Positions 28,866 through 37,228 are shown, counted from the stretch's first letter. The stretch is 64,000 bases of DNA from Nocardioides marinus (GCF_013408145.1 NZ_JACBZI010000001.1:1843501-1907500), one strand, 5' to 3'. Notes: a model not told the origin generated them from the letters alone. Numbers and translations are program-made.

Positions 28866-29963
28866 TCACGGCTCTGCGCGGCGGTGCAGGACCAGGACGG
28901 CGCGATCGTCGTCGCCGCTGGGGACCTTGCGCAGCACTCGGCGGCTGGCGCCCTCGAACCCGTCGGCCACGGCGGTGGCCGCGGTGCTGCAGAGCCACTC
29001 GATCCCGGCGTCGATGTCCACGCGGGGGCGCTCGACCACGCCGTCGGTGTAGAAGAGCAGTCCGTCGCCGGGCGCGAGGACACCGGTGCTGTGGTGCAGC
29101 TCGGGCCGGACCTGGACACCCAATGCCGTGCCCCGGGCCGAGTCGGGGGTCCACCGCCGATCGGCGTGGTCCCACACCAGTGCGGGCGGGTGGCCCGCCG
29201 AGTGCAGCTCGTACCCGCCGGTGTGCAGGTCCACCAGGACGTGCACGGCGGTCGCGAAGGTCTCGTCGGAGTCCTGGCGCAGCAGGAAGTCGTTGGCTGC
29301 CTCGACGAGGGCGACCGGTGGCAACGCCCCGATGAGCCCACCGAGGGCGCCGGCGAACTGCAGGGCGTCGGTGCCGGCGGCCACCCCCTTGCCGACCACG
29401 TCGACCAGCACCATCTCCAGCTGCCCGCGCGCCTCATCGAGTCGGGCCACCATGAAGTCCCCGGCGTACCCGACGTCGTGGGCGGCCACCATGGCCGTCT
29501 CGCAGTGCCACCCGTCGGGCAGCGGCGGGACGGTCCCCTGGCGTTGGAGCCGGTCCCGCAGGTCCGCGAGCATGGCGCCGCCGAGCGGCACCGGCAGCCC
29601 GGACCGCTGCTGCCGGGACTGGTAGAGGATCAGCGCCCCTCCCAGCGCCAGCGCGACCATTCCCGAGGCACGGGCGCTGCCGAACTCGCCGTCGTGGACC
29701 CCGTCGACCACGGCCAGTGCGAGCGCCCCCAGCACCGTGTAGGCGACCAGCACGGAGAGCTGGCGGTGCTTGAGCAGCAGCATGCCCAGGACGAGCCACA
29801 CGAAGTAGGTGCTGACCGGCATCACCGAGTAGAACGGCAGCGAGATCGCGAAGCAGACGGTGACGAGGACGAGCAGCAGGGCCAGGACGATCCACTGGCT
29901 GCGCGAGGTGCCGCTGCGCCACTCACCGACGAGGGTGTGGCTGCTCCGGGGACGTGGGGGCAC
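28866..29963 (-). CDS. Membrane-anchored PP2C/SpoIIE-type protein phosphatase
   Basis: A 365-residue protein. The first ~120 residues form four or five transmembrane helices (IVLALLLVLVTVCFAISL and later segments), followed by a cytoplasmic PP2C domain. Metal sites are seen in DVGYAGDFMVA, LVDVVGKGVAAG and LLFYTDGVVE. Such enzymes dephosphorylate serine on anti-sigma-factor antagonists in actinobacteria; no such partner is nearby. GTG at 29963 is 7 nt after TAGGGT. The sortase gene starts 58 bp downstream. Confidence 0.9.
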   Translation of the reverse strand: MPPRPRSSHTLVGEWRSGTSRSQWIVLALLLVLVTVCFAISLPFYSVMPVSTYFVWLVLGMLLLKHRQLSVLVAYTVLGALALAVVDGVHDGEFGSARASGMVALALGGALILYQSRQQRSGLPVPLGGAMLADLRDRLQRQGTVPPLPDGWHCETAMVAAHDVGYAGDFMVARLDEARGQLEMVLVDVVGKGVAAGTDALQFAGALGGLIGALPPVALVEAANDFLLRQDSDETFATAVHVLVDLHTGGYELHSAGHPPALVWDHADRRWTPDSARGTALGVQVRPELHHSTGVLAPGDGLLFYTDGVVERPRVDIDAGIEWLCSTAATAVADGFEGASRRVLRKVPSGDDDRAVLVLHRRAEP

Positions 29964-29970
29964 GGGTCGA

Positions 29971-29976
29971 ACCCTA
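29971..29976 (-). promoter_or_regulatory. -10 of the PP2C gene
   Basis: TAGGGT on the minus strand, 7 nt before GTG; it shortens the frame by 22 codons. Confidence 0.55.
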
Positions 29977-30029
29977 GGCGCTCGGGCCCGGCGCCGTGGT
30001 CCGGACGACACGCCGCCCGCCGCGCGCAC

Positions 30030-30035
30030 TAGGCT
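30030..30035 (+). promoter_or_regulatory. -10 of the GDPD gene
   Basis: TAGGCT, 8 nt before GTG at 30044. Confidence 0.5.
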
Positions 30036-30043
30036 CGCGGCCC

Positions 30044-30859
30044 GTGCCGGTGCGACGCAGGACCCACGACCCCGTGCTCGTGAGCGCGCACCGCTGCGGG
30101 GCCGGGCAGGACCGAGAGCTCGAGAACACCCGCCCGGCGCTGGACCGGGCGCTGGCCCTCGCCGTGGACTTCGTGGAGTTCGACGTCCAGCGCTGCGCCG
30201 ACGACACCTTCGTGCTCTACCACGACGACGAGGTCGACGTCGGCGGTCGACGTACGCCGCTGGCCGACCTCACCGTCGCCCGGGTGGAGCAGCTGGTCGG
30301 GCCGCTGCTGCGCTACGAGGAGGTGCTGGCCGCGCTGGCCGGCACCCGCCGCGCCCACATCGACCTCAAGCTGACCTCACCCTCGACGGCCTACACCGAC
30401 CCGGCCGGCACCCACGAGGTGCGCGCGGCTCGACGTGCCGTGGAGGTCCTGGGCGCCGAGAACATCATCGTGACCACGCTCGAGGACGCCTCGGTCCGCG
30501 CCGTGCGCGACTGGGCCGACGGCGAGGGACTCGACCTGCTCGTGGGGCTGTCGCTGGGGCGCAGCGTGAAGGGGCTGCCGGTGGTGCGGCAGCTGCGCAC
30601 CCGGTGGTCCGAGCTGCGACCGCACCTGCGGCTGTCGGGCTCGCGCGCGAACCTCGTGGTCGCCAAGCACACCCTCGCACGGCTGGGCGTCGCGGCCTAC
30701 GCCCGCCGACGGGGCCTCCCGCTGCTGGTGTGGACCGTCGACACCGAGCGGTCCCTTCGCTACTGGATGCGCCCGGGCCGGGCCTGGCTGGTGACCAGCA
30801 ACCGCCCCGAGGTGGCCCTGCGGGTCCGGGAGCGCTCGGCTGCCAGGATGGCCCCGTGA
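30044..30859 (+). CDS. Glycerophosphodiester phosphodiesterase
   Basis: A 271-residue TIM-barrel hydrolase that splits glycerophosphodiesters. Active-site elements are SAHRCGAGQDRELENT (the usual HRG is HRC here), VEFDVQRCADD (Glu-x-Asp metal ligands) and LYHDDEVD (His-Asp). HIDLKL and VWTVDTE complete the barrel. No signal peptide. It overlaps the hydrolase gene that follows (GTGA). Confidence 0.9.
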   Translation: MPVRRRTHDPVLVSAHRCGAGQDRELENTRPALDRALALAVDFVEFDVQRCADDTFVLYHDDEVDVGGRRTPLADLTVARVEQLVGPLLRYEEVLAALAGTRRAHIDLKLTSPSTAYTDPAGTHEVRAARRAVEVLGAENIIVTTLEDASVRAVRDWADGEGLDLLVGLSLGRSVKGLPVVRQLRTRWSELRPHLRLSGSRANLVVAKHTLARLGVAAYARRRGLPLLVWTVDTERSLRYWMRPGRAWLVTSNRPEVALRVRERSAARMAP

Positions 30860-31833
30860 CCCCTCGCCAGGACCACGACACCACCCAGCCGCGCACCGAC
30901 GTCCTCGGCCCGCCGTGGGAGGCGGAGACCCTCGAGCTCGGCCACGACGAGGAGGGACCGGTCGTCGCGACCCTGGTCTCCCGCCGTGCCGCCGACCCCA
31001 CCGGTCGTGCCGTGCTGCACGTGCACGGGTTCGCCGACTACTTCTTCCAGGTCGAGTACGCCGCGTGGTGGCTGGAGCGGGGCTACGACTTCTACGCGCT
31101 CGACCTGCGCAAGTACGGCCGGTCCCTGCTCCCTGGGCAGACCGCCAACCACGTCACGGACCTCGCGGTCTACGACGAGGAGCTCGACGCCGCCTGGAGC
31201 CTGATCACCGGGCGGGACGACCACGACCACGTGGTCGTCTCGGCGCACTCGACCGGAGGCCTGACCCTCCCCCTGTGGCTGGACCGTCGGCGCCCGGAGG
31301 CCCTGGCGGGCGTCGTGCTCAACTCGCCGTGGCTGGACCTGCAGGGCAGCGCCCTGCTGCGCACCATCGGCACGCTGGTGCTCAAGGAGCTCGGCCGCCG
31401 CCGCCCGCGCCAGGAGATCAAGCGGGAGGTCAACGGGCTCTACGGCCGCTCCCTGCACCGCGACCACGACGGCGAGTGGGACTTCGACCTCGCGTGGAAG
31501 CCACTGGAGTCCTTCCGGGTCCACGCCGGCTGGCTCCGGGCGGTCCGTGAGGGCCACGCCAGGCTCCAGCAGGGCCTCGACGTGCCTGCGCCCGTGCTCG
31601 TGCTGTCCTCGGACCGCTCCAGCCTGCCGGAGGAGATGGGCGAGGACGTCCACGTCACCGACGTCGTCCTCGAGGTGCCGCAGATCCGGCGCTGGGCCAC
31701 GGCCGTCGGGGCGCACGTCACCTACGTCGCCGTCCCCGGGGCGCGGCACGACGTCGTGCTCTCCCGCCGCCCCTCCCGGGAGCGGGTCTACGCCGAGCTC
31801 GATCGGTGGCACGCGGCGTACGTCGCCGACTGA
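30856..31833 (+). CDS. Alpha/beta hydrolase (lysophospholipase-like)
   Basis: A 325-residue serine hydrolase. The oxyanion segment LHVHGFADYFFQ resembles monoglyceride lipase/lysophospholipase types. The nucleophile elbow is VSAHSTGGL, and the catalytic histidine is in PGARHDVVLS near the end. GTG at 30856 overlaps the stop of the GDPD gene, so the two are coupled and may act in sequence on glycerophospholipids (inference). Confidence 0.9.
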   Translation: MTPRQDHDTTQPRTDVLGPPWEAETLELGHDEEGPVVATLVSRRAADPTGRAVLHVHGFADYFFQVEYAAWWLERGYDFYALDLRKYGRSLLPGQTANHVTDLAVYDEELDAAWSLITGRDDHDHVVVSAHSTGGLTLPLWLDRRRPEALAGVVLNSPWLDLQGSALLRTIGTLVLKELGRRRPRQEIKREVNGLYGRSLHRDHDGEWDFDLAWKPLESFRVHAGWLRAVREGHARLQQGLDVPAPVLVLSSDRSSLPEEMGEDVHVTDVVLEVPQIRRWATAVGAHVTYVAVPGARHDVVLSRRPSRERVYAELDRWHAAYVAD

Positions 31834-31877
31834 GGGACGCACGGCGACTCCTCCCCCACACCCCTGGCCGAGATGGC

Positions 31878-31883
31878 TAAGGT
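31878..31883 (+). promoter_or_regulatory. -10 of the Lys/Ala-tailed protein gene
   Basis: TAAGGT, 6 nt before ATG at 31890. Confidence 0.5.
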
Positions 31884-31889
31884 CGCTGC

Positions 31890-32336
31890 ATGAACCCTGT
31901 GACCGGACTCTCCCTGGGCCGCATCGTCATCGGCGCCGCGTCGGTGGCCAACCCCACGATGGTGACCAAGGCCTTCGGCCTCGACGTGGAGGCGAACCCG
32001 CAGACCACGTTCATGACCCGGCTCTTCGGTGCGCGCGAGATCGCGCTCGGTGCCGCCACGCTCGTCGCCTCGGGCAGGGGCCGCACCGGCCTGGTGCTGC
32101 TGGGCGTCGGTGTCGACGGCGCCGACGCCTACGCCGGGTACGTCGGCCCCAAGGCCGACGGCATCGACCCCAAGGCCGGGATGCTCATGACCGGCGTGGC
32201 CGGCGGTGCAGTGCTCTCGGGGCTGCTCGGCCTCCTCGCCCGCGGCGGCTCCCAGGCGGCCAAGGCCACGAAGGCGACCACCAAGGCCAGCAAGAAGGCT
32301 GCCAAGAAGGCGAGCAAGAGGGCCGGCAAGAAGTAG
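31890..32336 (+). CDS. Small membrane-associated protein with histone-like Lys/Ala tail
   Basis: A 148-residue protein. Residues 1-115 are hydrophobic with possible helices (LGRIVIGAASVANP, EIALGAATLVASG, AGGAVLSGLLGLLA), somewhat like DUF4267-type small membrane proteins. The last ~28 residues are a Lys/Ala/Ser/Thr tail with repeated KAT and KKA units, like histone H1 or bacterial Hc-type tails. It could tether nucleic acid or polyphosphate to the membrane, but this is speculation. Confidence 0.7.
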   Translation: MNPVTGLSLGRIVIGAASVANPTMVTKAFGLDVEANPQTTFMTRLFGAREIALGAATLVASGRGRTGLVLLGVGVDGADAYAGYVGPKADGIDPKAGMLMTGVAGGAVLSGLLGLLARGGSQAAKATKATTKASKKAAKKASKRAGKK

Positions 32337-32378
32337 CCAGGAGGCAGGCGGAGCCTGAGCGCTCCCCCAGCGGACGCA

Positions 32379-32411
32379 GACGGCCCGCACCCCGGTGGGG
32401 TGCGGGCCGTC
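32379..32411. terminator. Convergent terminator hairpin
   Basis: A 15-bp perfect stem (32379-32393 with 32397-32411) around a GGT loop, between the Lys/Ala-tail gene and the SPFH gene. GC-rich, no U-tract. Confidence 0.75.
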
Positions 32412-32426
32412 GCTCGTCACGGTCGA

Positions 32427-33530
32427 TCAGGCCGGCGGGTCCTCCCCGGCACCCTCGGCTGCGCCTCCCGCGGGCCGGCGCGGGTTCGCGGCGCGCTGGG
32501 CCTCCCGGATCGCCTCCTGCACCGCGTCCCCGGCCGCGGACCTGCCCGGCTCGGCGGGCACCGACGGCTCGGTGGGGCCCATGTCGACCCGCTTGGCCGG
32601 GCCGTCGGTCTCGGTGGGGATGCCCTGCAGGTTGTTCATCGTCGAGCCCAGGCCCTCCAGTGCCTTGCCGATCTCGCTGGGCACGATCCACACCTTGTTG
32701 GCATCGCCCTCGGCGATGCGCGGCATCATCTGGAGGTACTGGTAGGCCAGCAGCGACTGGTCGGGGCGGCCGTCGTGGATGGCCTGGAACACCGTCTGGA
32801 TGGCCTGGCCCTCGCCCTGGGCCCGCAGGATCTGCGACTCCCGGTCGGCCTGGGCCCGCAGGATCTGCGACTCCCGGTCACCCTCGGCGGTGAGGATCGC
32901 CGACTGCTTCTGGCCCTCGGCGGTGAGGATCGCCGACTGCCGCTGGCCCTCCGCGGTGAGGATCAGCGCACGCTTGTCGCGGTCCGCGCGCATCTGCTTC
33001 TCCATCGAGTCCTTGATCGACGGCGGCGGGTCGATGCCCTTGAGCTCGACCCGGTTGACCCGCACGCCCCACTTGCCGGTCGCCTCGTCGAGGACGCCGC
33101 GCAGCCGGGTGTTGATCTCGTCGCGGCTGGTGAGGGTCTCCTCGAGGTCCATGCCACCCACGATGTTGCGCAGCGTGGTCATGGTCAGCTGCTCGATGGC
33201 CTGGATGTAGTTGGCGATCTCGTAGGTCGCGGCCACCGGGTCGGTGACCTGGAAGTAGATGACGGTGTCGATCGAGACGACGAGGTTGTCCTCGGTGATC
33301 ACCGGCTGCGGGGGGAAGCTCACGACCTGCTCACGCATGTCGATGACGTAGCGGACCTTGTCGATGAACGGCACGACGACGTTGAGGCCGGGGTTCAGCG
33401 TGGTGCGGTACTTGCCGAACCGCTCGACGATGCCGGCGCGGGCCTGCGGCACGATCCGGATCGTCTTGGCCAGCACGGTCAGGACGAACAGGAAGATCAG
33501 TGCGAGCAGGATCAAGATCGCGAGACCCAT
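32427..33530 (-). CDS. SPFH/band-7 (stomatin-like) membrane scaffold protein
   Basis: A 367-residue protein with an N-terminal membrane anchor (AILILLALIFLFVLTVLA), an SPFH domain (IVPQARAGIVERFGKYR onward to about residue 180), a helical stretch of five 11-residue repeats (190-244), and a Pro/Ala-rich tail. Such proteins oligomerise in membrane microdomains. The NfeD gene lies just upstream on the same strand, the classic partner. AAGGAG stands 5 nt before ATG at 33530. Confidence 0.93.
   Translation of the reverse strand: MGLAILILLALIFLFVLTVLAKTIRIVPQARAGIVERFGKYRTTLNPGLNVVVPFIDKVRYVIDMREQVVSFPPQPVITEDNLVVSIDTVIYFQVTDPVAATYEIANYIQAIEQLTMTTLRNIVGGMDLEETLTSRDEINTRLRGVLDEATGKWGVRVNRVELKGIDPPPSIKDSMEKQMRADRDKRALILTAEGQRQSAILTAEGQKQSAILTAEGDRESQILRAQADRESQILRAQGEGQAIQTVFQAIHDGRPDQSLLAYQYLQMMPRIAEGDANKVWIVPSEIGKALEGLGSTMNNLQGIPTETDGPAKRVDMGPTEPSVPAEPGRSAAGDAVQEAIREAQRAANPRRPAGGAAEGAGEDPPA
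32799..32963 (-). repeat. 33-bp tandem repeats coding 11-residue units in the SPFH protein
   Basis: Five successive units beginning ILTAEG or ILRAQ at residues 190, 201, 212, 223 and 234. Neighbouring copies are nearly identical in DNA, for example the two CGGTGAGGATCGCCGACTGC copies, implying recent expansion. Confidence 0.8.
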
Positions 33531-33601
33531 GGTGCTCCTTCGTGTGGACGGTCGGGGGGCGACCCCGGTCGTGCGGGGGGGGTCTGTCGGGGGTCTGGGG
33601 G

Positions 33602-34102
33602 TCAGGCGTGGGGCCCGGCCGGCGGCGCCGGGGGTGCCGGCGGCGGCAGCGGGTCGCCGGTGGGGTGGACGTAGGCCGTCGCGCCGCGGATCTCCAGCAC
33701 CTCGACGGTCTCGCCGGGCTCGATCACCAGGTGCTCGTCGTACGGCGCGGCCGACCAGACGTCACCGGAGAGGCGGACCCGGCCGGACTGGGTGGCGGTG
33801 ATCTGCGCCGTCACGACGCCCTGGGTGCCGATCAGCTTGCCCGTGCCCAGCCGCAGCTCGGGGCCGCCGTGGAGGCGGGCCACCAGGCGCGGGCGGAGCA
33901 GGGTGAGCGTGGCCAGGGACATCCCCATCGCGACCAGAACCTGCACCGCCACGTGCGCGTCGAAGGCACCGGCGACCATGCCGCCCATCGCACCGACGGC
34001 CAGCATCATGAAGATGAGGTCCAGGCTGAACATCTCGGCCACCCCGAACGCGGCGGCGAGGCCGAGCCATGCCGCCCACGCGTGGTCGTTCAGCCAGTCC
34101 AT
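33602..34102 (-). CDS. NfeD family membrane protein
   Basis: A 166-residue protein: two or three transmembrane helices (AAWLGLAAAFGVAEMF, DLIFMMLAVGAMGGMVAG, VQVLVAMGMSLATLTLL), then a soluble OB-fold domain (LIGTQGVVTAQI to EVLEIRGATAYV) and a Pro/Ala tail. It is the short NfeD form without the serine-protease domain. It leads the SPFH gene, and the two products probably form one membrane complex. ATG follows TAGGGT by 6 nt. Confidence 0.93.
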   Translation of the reverse strand: MDWLNDHAWAAWLGLAAAFGVAEMFSLDLIFMMLAVGAMGGMVAGAFDAHVAVQVLVAMGMSLATLTLLRPRLVARLHGGPELRLGTGKLIGTQGVVTAQITATQSGRVRLSGDVWSAAPYDEHLVIEPGETVEVLEIRGATAYVHPTGDPLPPPAPPAPPAGPHA

Positions 34103-34108
34103 GACCCG

Positions 34109-34114
34109 ACCCTA
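34109..34114 (-). promoter_or_regulatory. -10 of nfeD-SPFH operon
   Basis: TAGGGT (minus strand), 6 nt before ATG at 34102. Confidence 0.55.
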
Positions 34115-34143
34115 CAAGGCCGGGACACGACGGCCCCGTGCCC

Positions 34144-34938
34144 TCATCGGGCGCGGGTGCGGCGTCGCGCCGCCCACCGGCCGTCCTCGTGGCTGACGGT
34201 CAGCGGCATGCCGAAGGTGGCCGAGAGGTGTTGCTCGGTGATGGTCTGGTCGAGGAGGCCGGCCGCCACGACCCTGCCCTGGCGCAGCATGAGGGCGTGC
34301 GTGAAGCCCGGCGGGATCTCCTCGACGTGGTGGGAGACCAGCACGGTCGCCGGTGAGTCCGGGTCGTAGGCCAGCATCGAGAGCGTCGAGACGAGGTCCT
34401 CGCGGCCGCCCAGGTCCAGGCCCGCGGCCGGCTCGTCGAGGAGCAGCAGCTCGGGGTCGCTCATCAGCGCACGGGCGATCTGCACGCGCTTGCGCTCGCC
34501 CTCGCTCAGGGTGCCGAAGGTGCGCGGTGCGAGGTGCTTGGCGCCGAGCTCGCGCAGCAGCGACTCGGCGCGGTCGTGGTCGAGGTCGTCGTACATCTCA
34601 CGCCAGCGGCCGAGCACGCCGTAGGCCGCCGAGACGACGACGTCGTGGACCGTCTCGTGCCGGGGGATCCGTTCGGCCAGCGCCGCGCTGGTCAGACCGA
34701 TGCGCGGGCGCAGCTCGAAGACGTCGACCGACCCGAGCCGCTCCTCCAGCACGTGGACCGAGCCCTGGGTGGGGAACAGCTGCGCCGAGGCGATCTGCAG
34801 CAGGGTCGTCTTGCCAGCACCGTTGGGACCCAGCACGACCCAGCGCTCGTCCTCCTCCACGGTCCAGCTGACGCGGTCGAGGAGGACGGAGTCCCCACGG
34901 CGCACGGTGACGTCGACGAGGTCCAGAACCGCTGCCAT
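34144..34938 (-). CDS. ABC transporter ATP-binding protein
   Basis: A 264-residue nucleotide-binding domain: Walker [11 protein letters not shown], signature LSEGERKR (not the usual LSGGQ), Walker [14 protein letters not shown], and switch His in LVSHHVEEIP. No permease gene is adjacent, so its partner is encoded elsewhere or it has a non-transport role, as in ModF-like or Fe-S related ATPases. ATG follows TAGGGT by 6 nt. Confidence 0.9.
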   Translation of the reverse strand: MAAVLDLVDVTVRRGDSVLLDRVSWTVEEDERWVVLGPNGAGKTTLLQIASAQLFPTQGSVHVLEERLGSVDVFELRPRIGLTSAALAERIPRHETVHDVVVSAAYGVLGRWREMYDDLDHDRAESLLRELGAKHLAPRTFGTLSEGERKRVQIARALMSDPELLLLDEPAAGLDLGGREDLVSTLSMLAYDPDSPATVLVSHHVEEIPPGFTHALMLRQGRVVAAGLLDQTITEQHLSATFGMPLTVSHEDGRWAARRRTRAR

Positions 34939-34944
34939 GGCGTC

Positions 34945-34950
34945 ACCCTA
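34945..34950 (-). promoter_or_regulatory. -10 of the orphan ABC ATPase gene
   Basis: TAGGGT (minus strand), 6 nt before ATG at 34938. Confidence 0.55.
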
Positions 34951-34996
34951 ACCAGCCCTGGCACCGGTCGGCGCTCCCCCGCCGGGGACCGCCGCG

Positions 34997-35002
34997 TAGC
35001 CT
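34997..35002 (+). promoter_or_regulatory. -10 of the hypothetical gene before serB
   Basis: TAGCCT, 8 nt before GTG at 35011. Confidence 0.5.
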
Positions 35003-35010
35003 CTGGCGCC

Positions 35011-35772
35011 GTGAGCCAGCTGCTGCCCGCCTCCACCCGCCTCGCCTGGTGGGGCACCGCGTGGTGGGGCGGCCACGTCGTCACGGACCTCCTGCTCGAC
35101 GAGGTCGTGGGCGACGACGTCACCCACGCGGTCGCGGGCCTGGCGGCGCTGGGGCTCGGCGGCTCCGAGGACGTCTCCGAGACCCTCCTGGGTGGCCTCG
35201 CCCGGCTGCGGACGGAGGGCGTGGCGACCATCGGCGCGGCCTTCCCGGTGGAGGGCGATCCCGTGGGGCTCGGGGGGCCACCGGACTTCAACCGGGCGGC
35301 CATCGAGGCCGGCGAGGCGGTCGTGGTGACCCTGCAGGACGCCACGGCGGTGGGGCTGGTGCCCGAGCGGGTCGGCCCGACCACCACCTGGGTGGCCCAC
35401 CGCGCGGTACGCCGCCAGCTGCCCGACGTCGGAGAGGCCGACCGCGGCCTGCGCTCGGCGCTGCTCCACAGCGCGGACGCCCTAGCCGCCCTGGAGGTGG
35501 CCCGGTGGCGACCCGAGGTCGCGGACCGGCTGACCGACCTGCGTCACCGCGCACCGGTCGCGGCGCCGCCGGGCGTGCCCGAGCGCTGCGTGGCCCTCGC
35601 GGCCAGGGCGCTGCACGCCCTGGAGGTCGTCGAGCTCGCGCTCGAGGACGACGGCGGGGCGGTCTCCCTGCACGAGCTCACCCGGCGGGAGCAGGCGATC
35701 CTCCCGCTGGGCACCGCGGCACGCCGGGCCCTGGTGGCGGCCAGCTCGCCCGAGGTCTGGCCGCCGCAGTGA
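35011..35772 (+). CDS. Conserved-looking hypothetical protein upstream of serB
   Basis: Not assigned to a family with confidence. The 253-residue protein opens with LPASTRLAWWGTAWWGGHV and has a central alpha/beta part with PPDFNRAAIEAGEAVVV and GLVPERVGPTTTWVAHRA, then helical Ala-rich segments. The layout suggests an actinobacterial protein of a few hundred residues with a Trp-rich start. No catalytic motif or membrane helix. serB begins 34 bp later but has its own -10. Confidence 0.75.
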   Translation: MSQLLPASTRLAWWGTAWWGGHVVTDLLLDEVVGDDVTHAVAGLAALGLGGSEDVSETLLGGLARLRTEGVATIGAAFPVEGDPVGLGGPPDFNRAAIEAGEAVVVTLQDATAVGLVPERVGPTTTWVAHRAVRRQLPDVGEADRGLRSALLHSADALAALEVARWRPEVADRLTDLRHRAPVAAPPGVPERCVALAARALHALEVVELALEDDGGAVSLHELTRREQAILPLGTAARRALVAASSPEVWPPQ

Positions 35773-35791
35773 GGCCGGGCGGCGGCACCGA

Positions 35792-35797
35792 TAGCCT
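35792..35797 (+). promoter_or_regulatory. -10 of serB
   Basis: TAGCCT, 9 nt before ATG at 35807. Confidence 0.45.
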
Positions 35798-35806
35798 CGT
35801 GCCGCG

Positions 35807-37048
35807 ATGAGCACCCCAGACCAGTCACGCCCGGACCGGGCGCCGCGACCCGAGACCCTGCTGATCACGCTGACCGGCCGCGAGCGTCCCGGGGTGACCT
35901 CGGCCGTCTTCGCCACCCTGGGCCGGGCCGGTGTCGAGGTCGTCGACCTCGAGCAGATCGTGCTGCGCCGCCGCCTCATCCTGGGCCTGCTCGTGACCGC
36001 GCCCGCCGACGTGCAGGGCCTGCGACAGGACCTCCAGGCGACGGCCGACGAGCTGGCGATGACCCTGGAGGTCGAGCCCGGCAGCGGCGACACCACTCAG
36101 CCGTCCCACGGCCGGGCGCACGTCACCGTCCTGGGCACCCCGCTGACCGCGGAGGCGATGGCGGCCGTGGCCGGCCGGATCGCCGACGCCGGCGCCAACA
36201 TCGACCGCATCGAGCGGATGGCGCGCTACCCCGTCACCGCCCTGGACCTCCACGTCTCCGGGGCCGCACCGGACGCCCTGCGCGCCGAGCTGGCCGCCGA
36301 GGCCGCCCGGCAGGGCATCGACGTCGCAGTGCAGCCCGCCGACCTGCTGCGCCGCGGGATGCGGCTGATCGTCATGGACGTGGACTCCACGCTCATCCAG
36401 GGCGAGGTCATCGAGATGATCGCCGCGCACGCCGGCTGCGAGGCCGAGGTCGCGGAGGTGACCGAGCGGGCCATGCGCGGCGAGCTCGACTTCGAGGAGT
36501 CCCTGCGCTCCCGCGTGGCCCTGCTCGAGGGCGTCCCGGCGTCGGCGCTGCACGAGGTCTACGACTCCATCCAGCTCGCCCCGGGCGCCCGGACCATGGT
36601 GCGGACCCTGCGCCGCCTCGGGTACCGCTTCGCGATCGTCTCCGGGGGCTTCAGCCAGATCACCGACCGGCTCGCGGTGGAGCTGGGCATCCACTTCACC
36701 CGGGCCAACGAGCTGGAGATCGTCGACGGGCGGTTGACCGGACGCATCGTCGGTCGCGTCGTCGACCGGGCCGGCAAGGCCGAGGCCCTGCGGGAGTTCG
36801 CGGCCGAGGTGGGTGTCGACGTGGCCTCCACGATCGCGATCGGCGACGGCGCCAACGACCTGGACATGCTGGCGGCCGCCGGCCTGGGCATCGCCTACAA
36901 CGCCAAGCCGGCCGTCCGGGACGCCGCGGACACGGCGGTGAACGTGCCGTACCTCGACACGATCATGTACCTCCTGGGCATCTCCCGCGAGGAGATCGAG
37001 GCCGCCGACAGCGCCGCCGGCGTCACCACCCCCGCTCCCCCGGTCTGA
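35807..37048 (+). CDS. serB: Phosphoserine phosphatase with two N-terminal ACT domains
   Basis: Last step of serine synthesis: phosphoserine to serine. The 413-residue protein has two ACT domains (about 15-90, starting TLTGRERPGVTSAVF, and 100-170), then a HAD phosphatase domain. HAD motifs are VMDVDSTLIQ (nucleophile Asp), VSGGFSQI, and GDGANDLDML. This ACT-ACT-HAD build is that of mycobacterial SerB2, where serine feeds back through the ACT domains. A palindromic repeat array follows its stop. Confidence 0.95.
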   Translation: MSTPDQSRPDRAPRPETLLITLTGRERPGVTSAVFATLGRAGVEVVDLEQIVLRRRLILGLLVTAPADVQGLRQDLQATADELAMTLEVEPGSGDTTQPSHGRAHVTVLGTPLTAEAMAAVAGRIADAGANIDRIERMARYPVTALDLHVSGAAPDALRAELAAEAARQGIDVAVQPADLLRRGMRLIVMDVDSTLIQGEVIEMIAAHAGCEAEVAEVTERAMRGELDFEESLRSRVALLEGVPASALHEVYDSIQLAPGARTMVRTLRRLGYRFAIVSGGFSQITDRLAVELGIHFTRANELEIVDGRLTGRIVGRVVDRAGKAEALREFAAEVGVDVASTIAIGDGANDLDMLAAAGLGIAYNAKPAVRDAADTAVNVPYLDTIMYLLGISREEIEAADSAAGVTTPAPPV

Positions 37049-37053
37049 CCCCC

Positions 37054-37226
37054 GCCGAGCCGGCGTATCAATGCGCCGGCTCGACCCGTCCCACTCGCCG
37101 AACCGGCGTATCAATGCGCCGGCTCGACCCGTCCCACTCGCCGAGCCGGCGTATCAATGCGCCGGCTCGACCCGTCCCACTCGCCGAGCCGGCGCATCCT
37201 CCCGGGAGTTCGCGCCGGCTCGACCT
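37054..37226. repeat. Tandem array of 43-bp palindromic units (3 full + 1 diverged)
   Basis: Units begin at 37054, 37097, 37140 and 37183. Each has CGAGCCGGCG, an AT-rich loop TATCAATG, and CGCCGGCTCG, joined by ACCCGTCCCACTC. The fourth has a different, longer loop. It fills the whole gap between the convergent serB and SixA genes. A single related copy lies at 40325-40360. REP-like element and likely terminator. Confidence 0.9.
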
Positions 37227-37228
37227 GC

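Noticed and set aside
37054..37226. Possible CRISPR array
   Set aside because: Units follow one another without unique spacers, and no cas gene is present. The units are palindromic REP-like elements.
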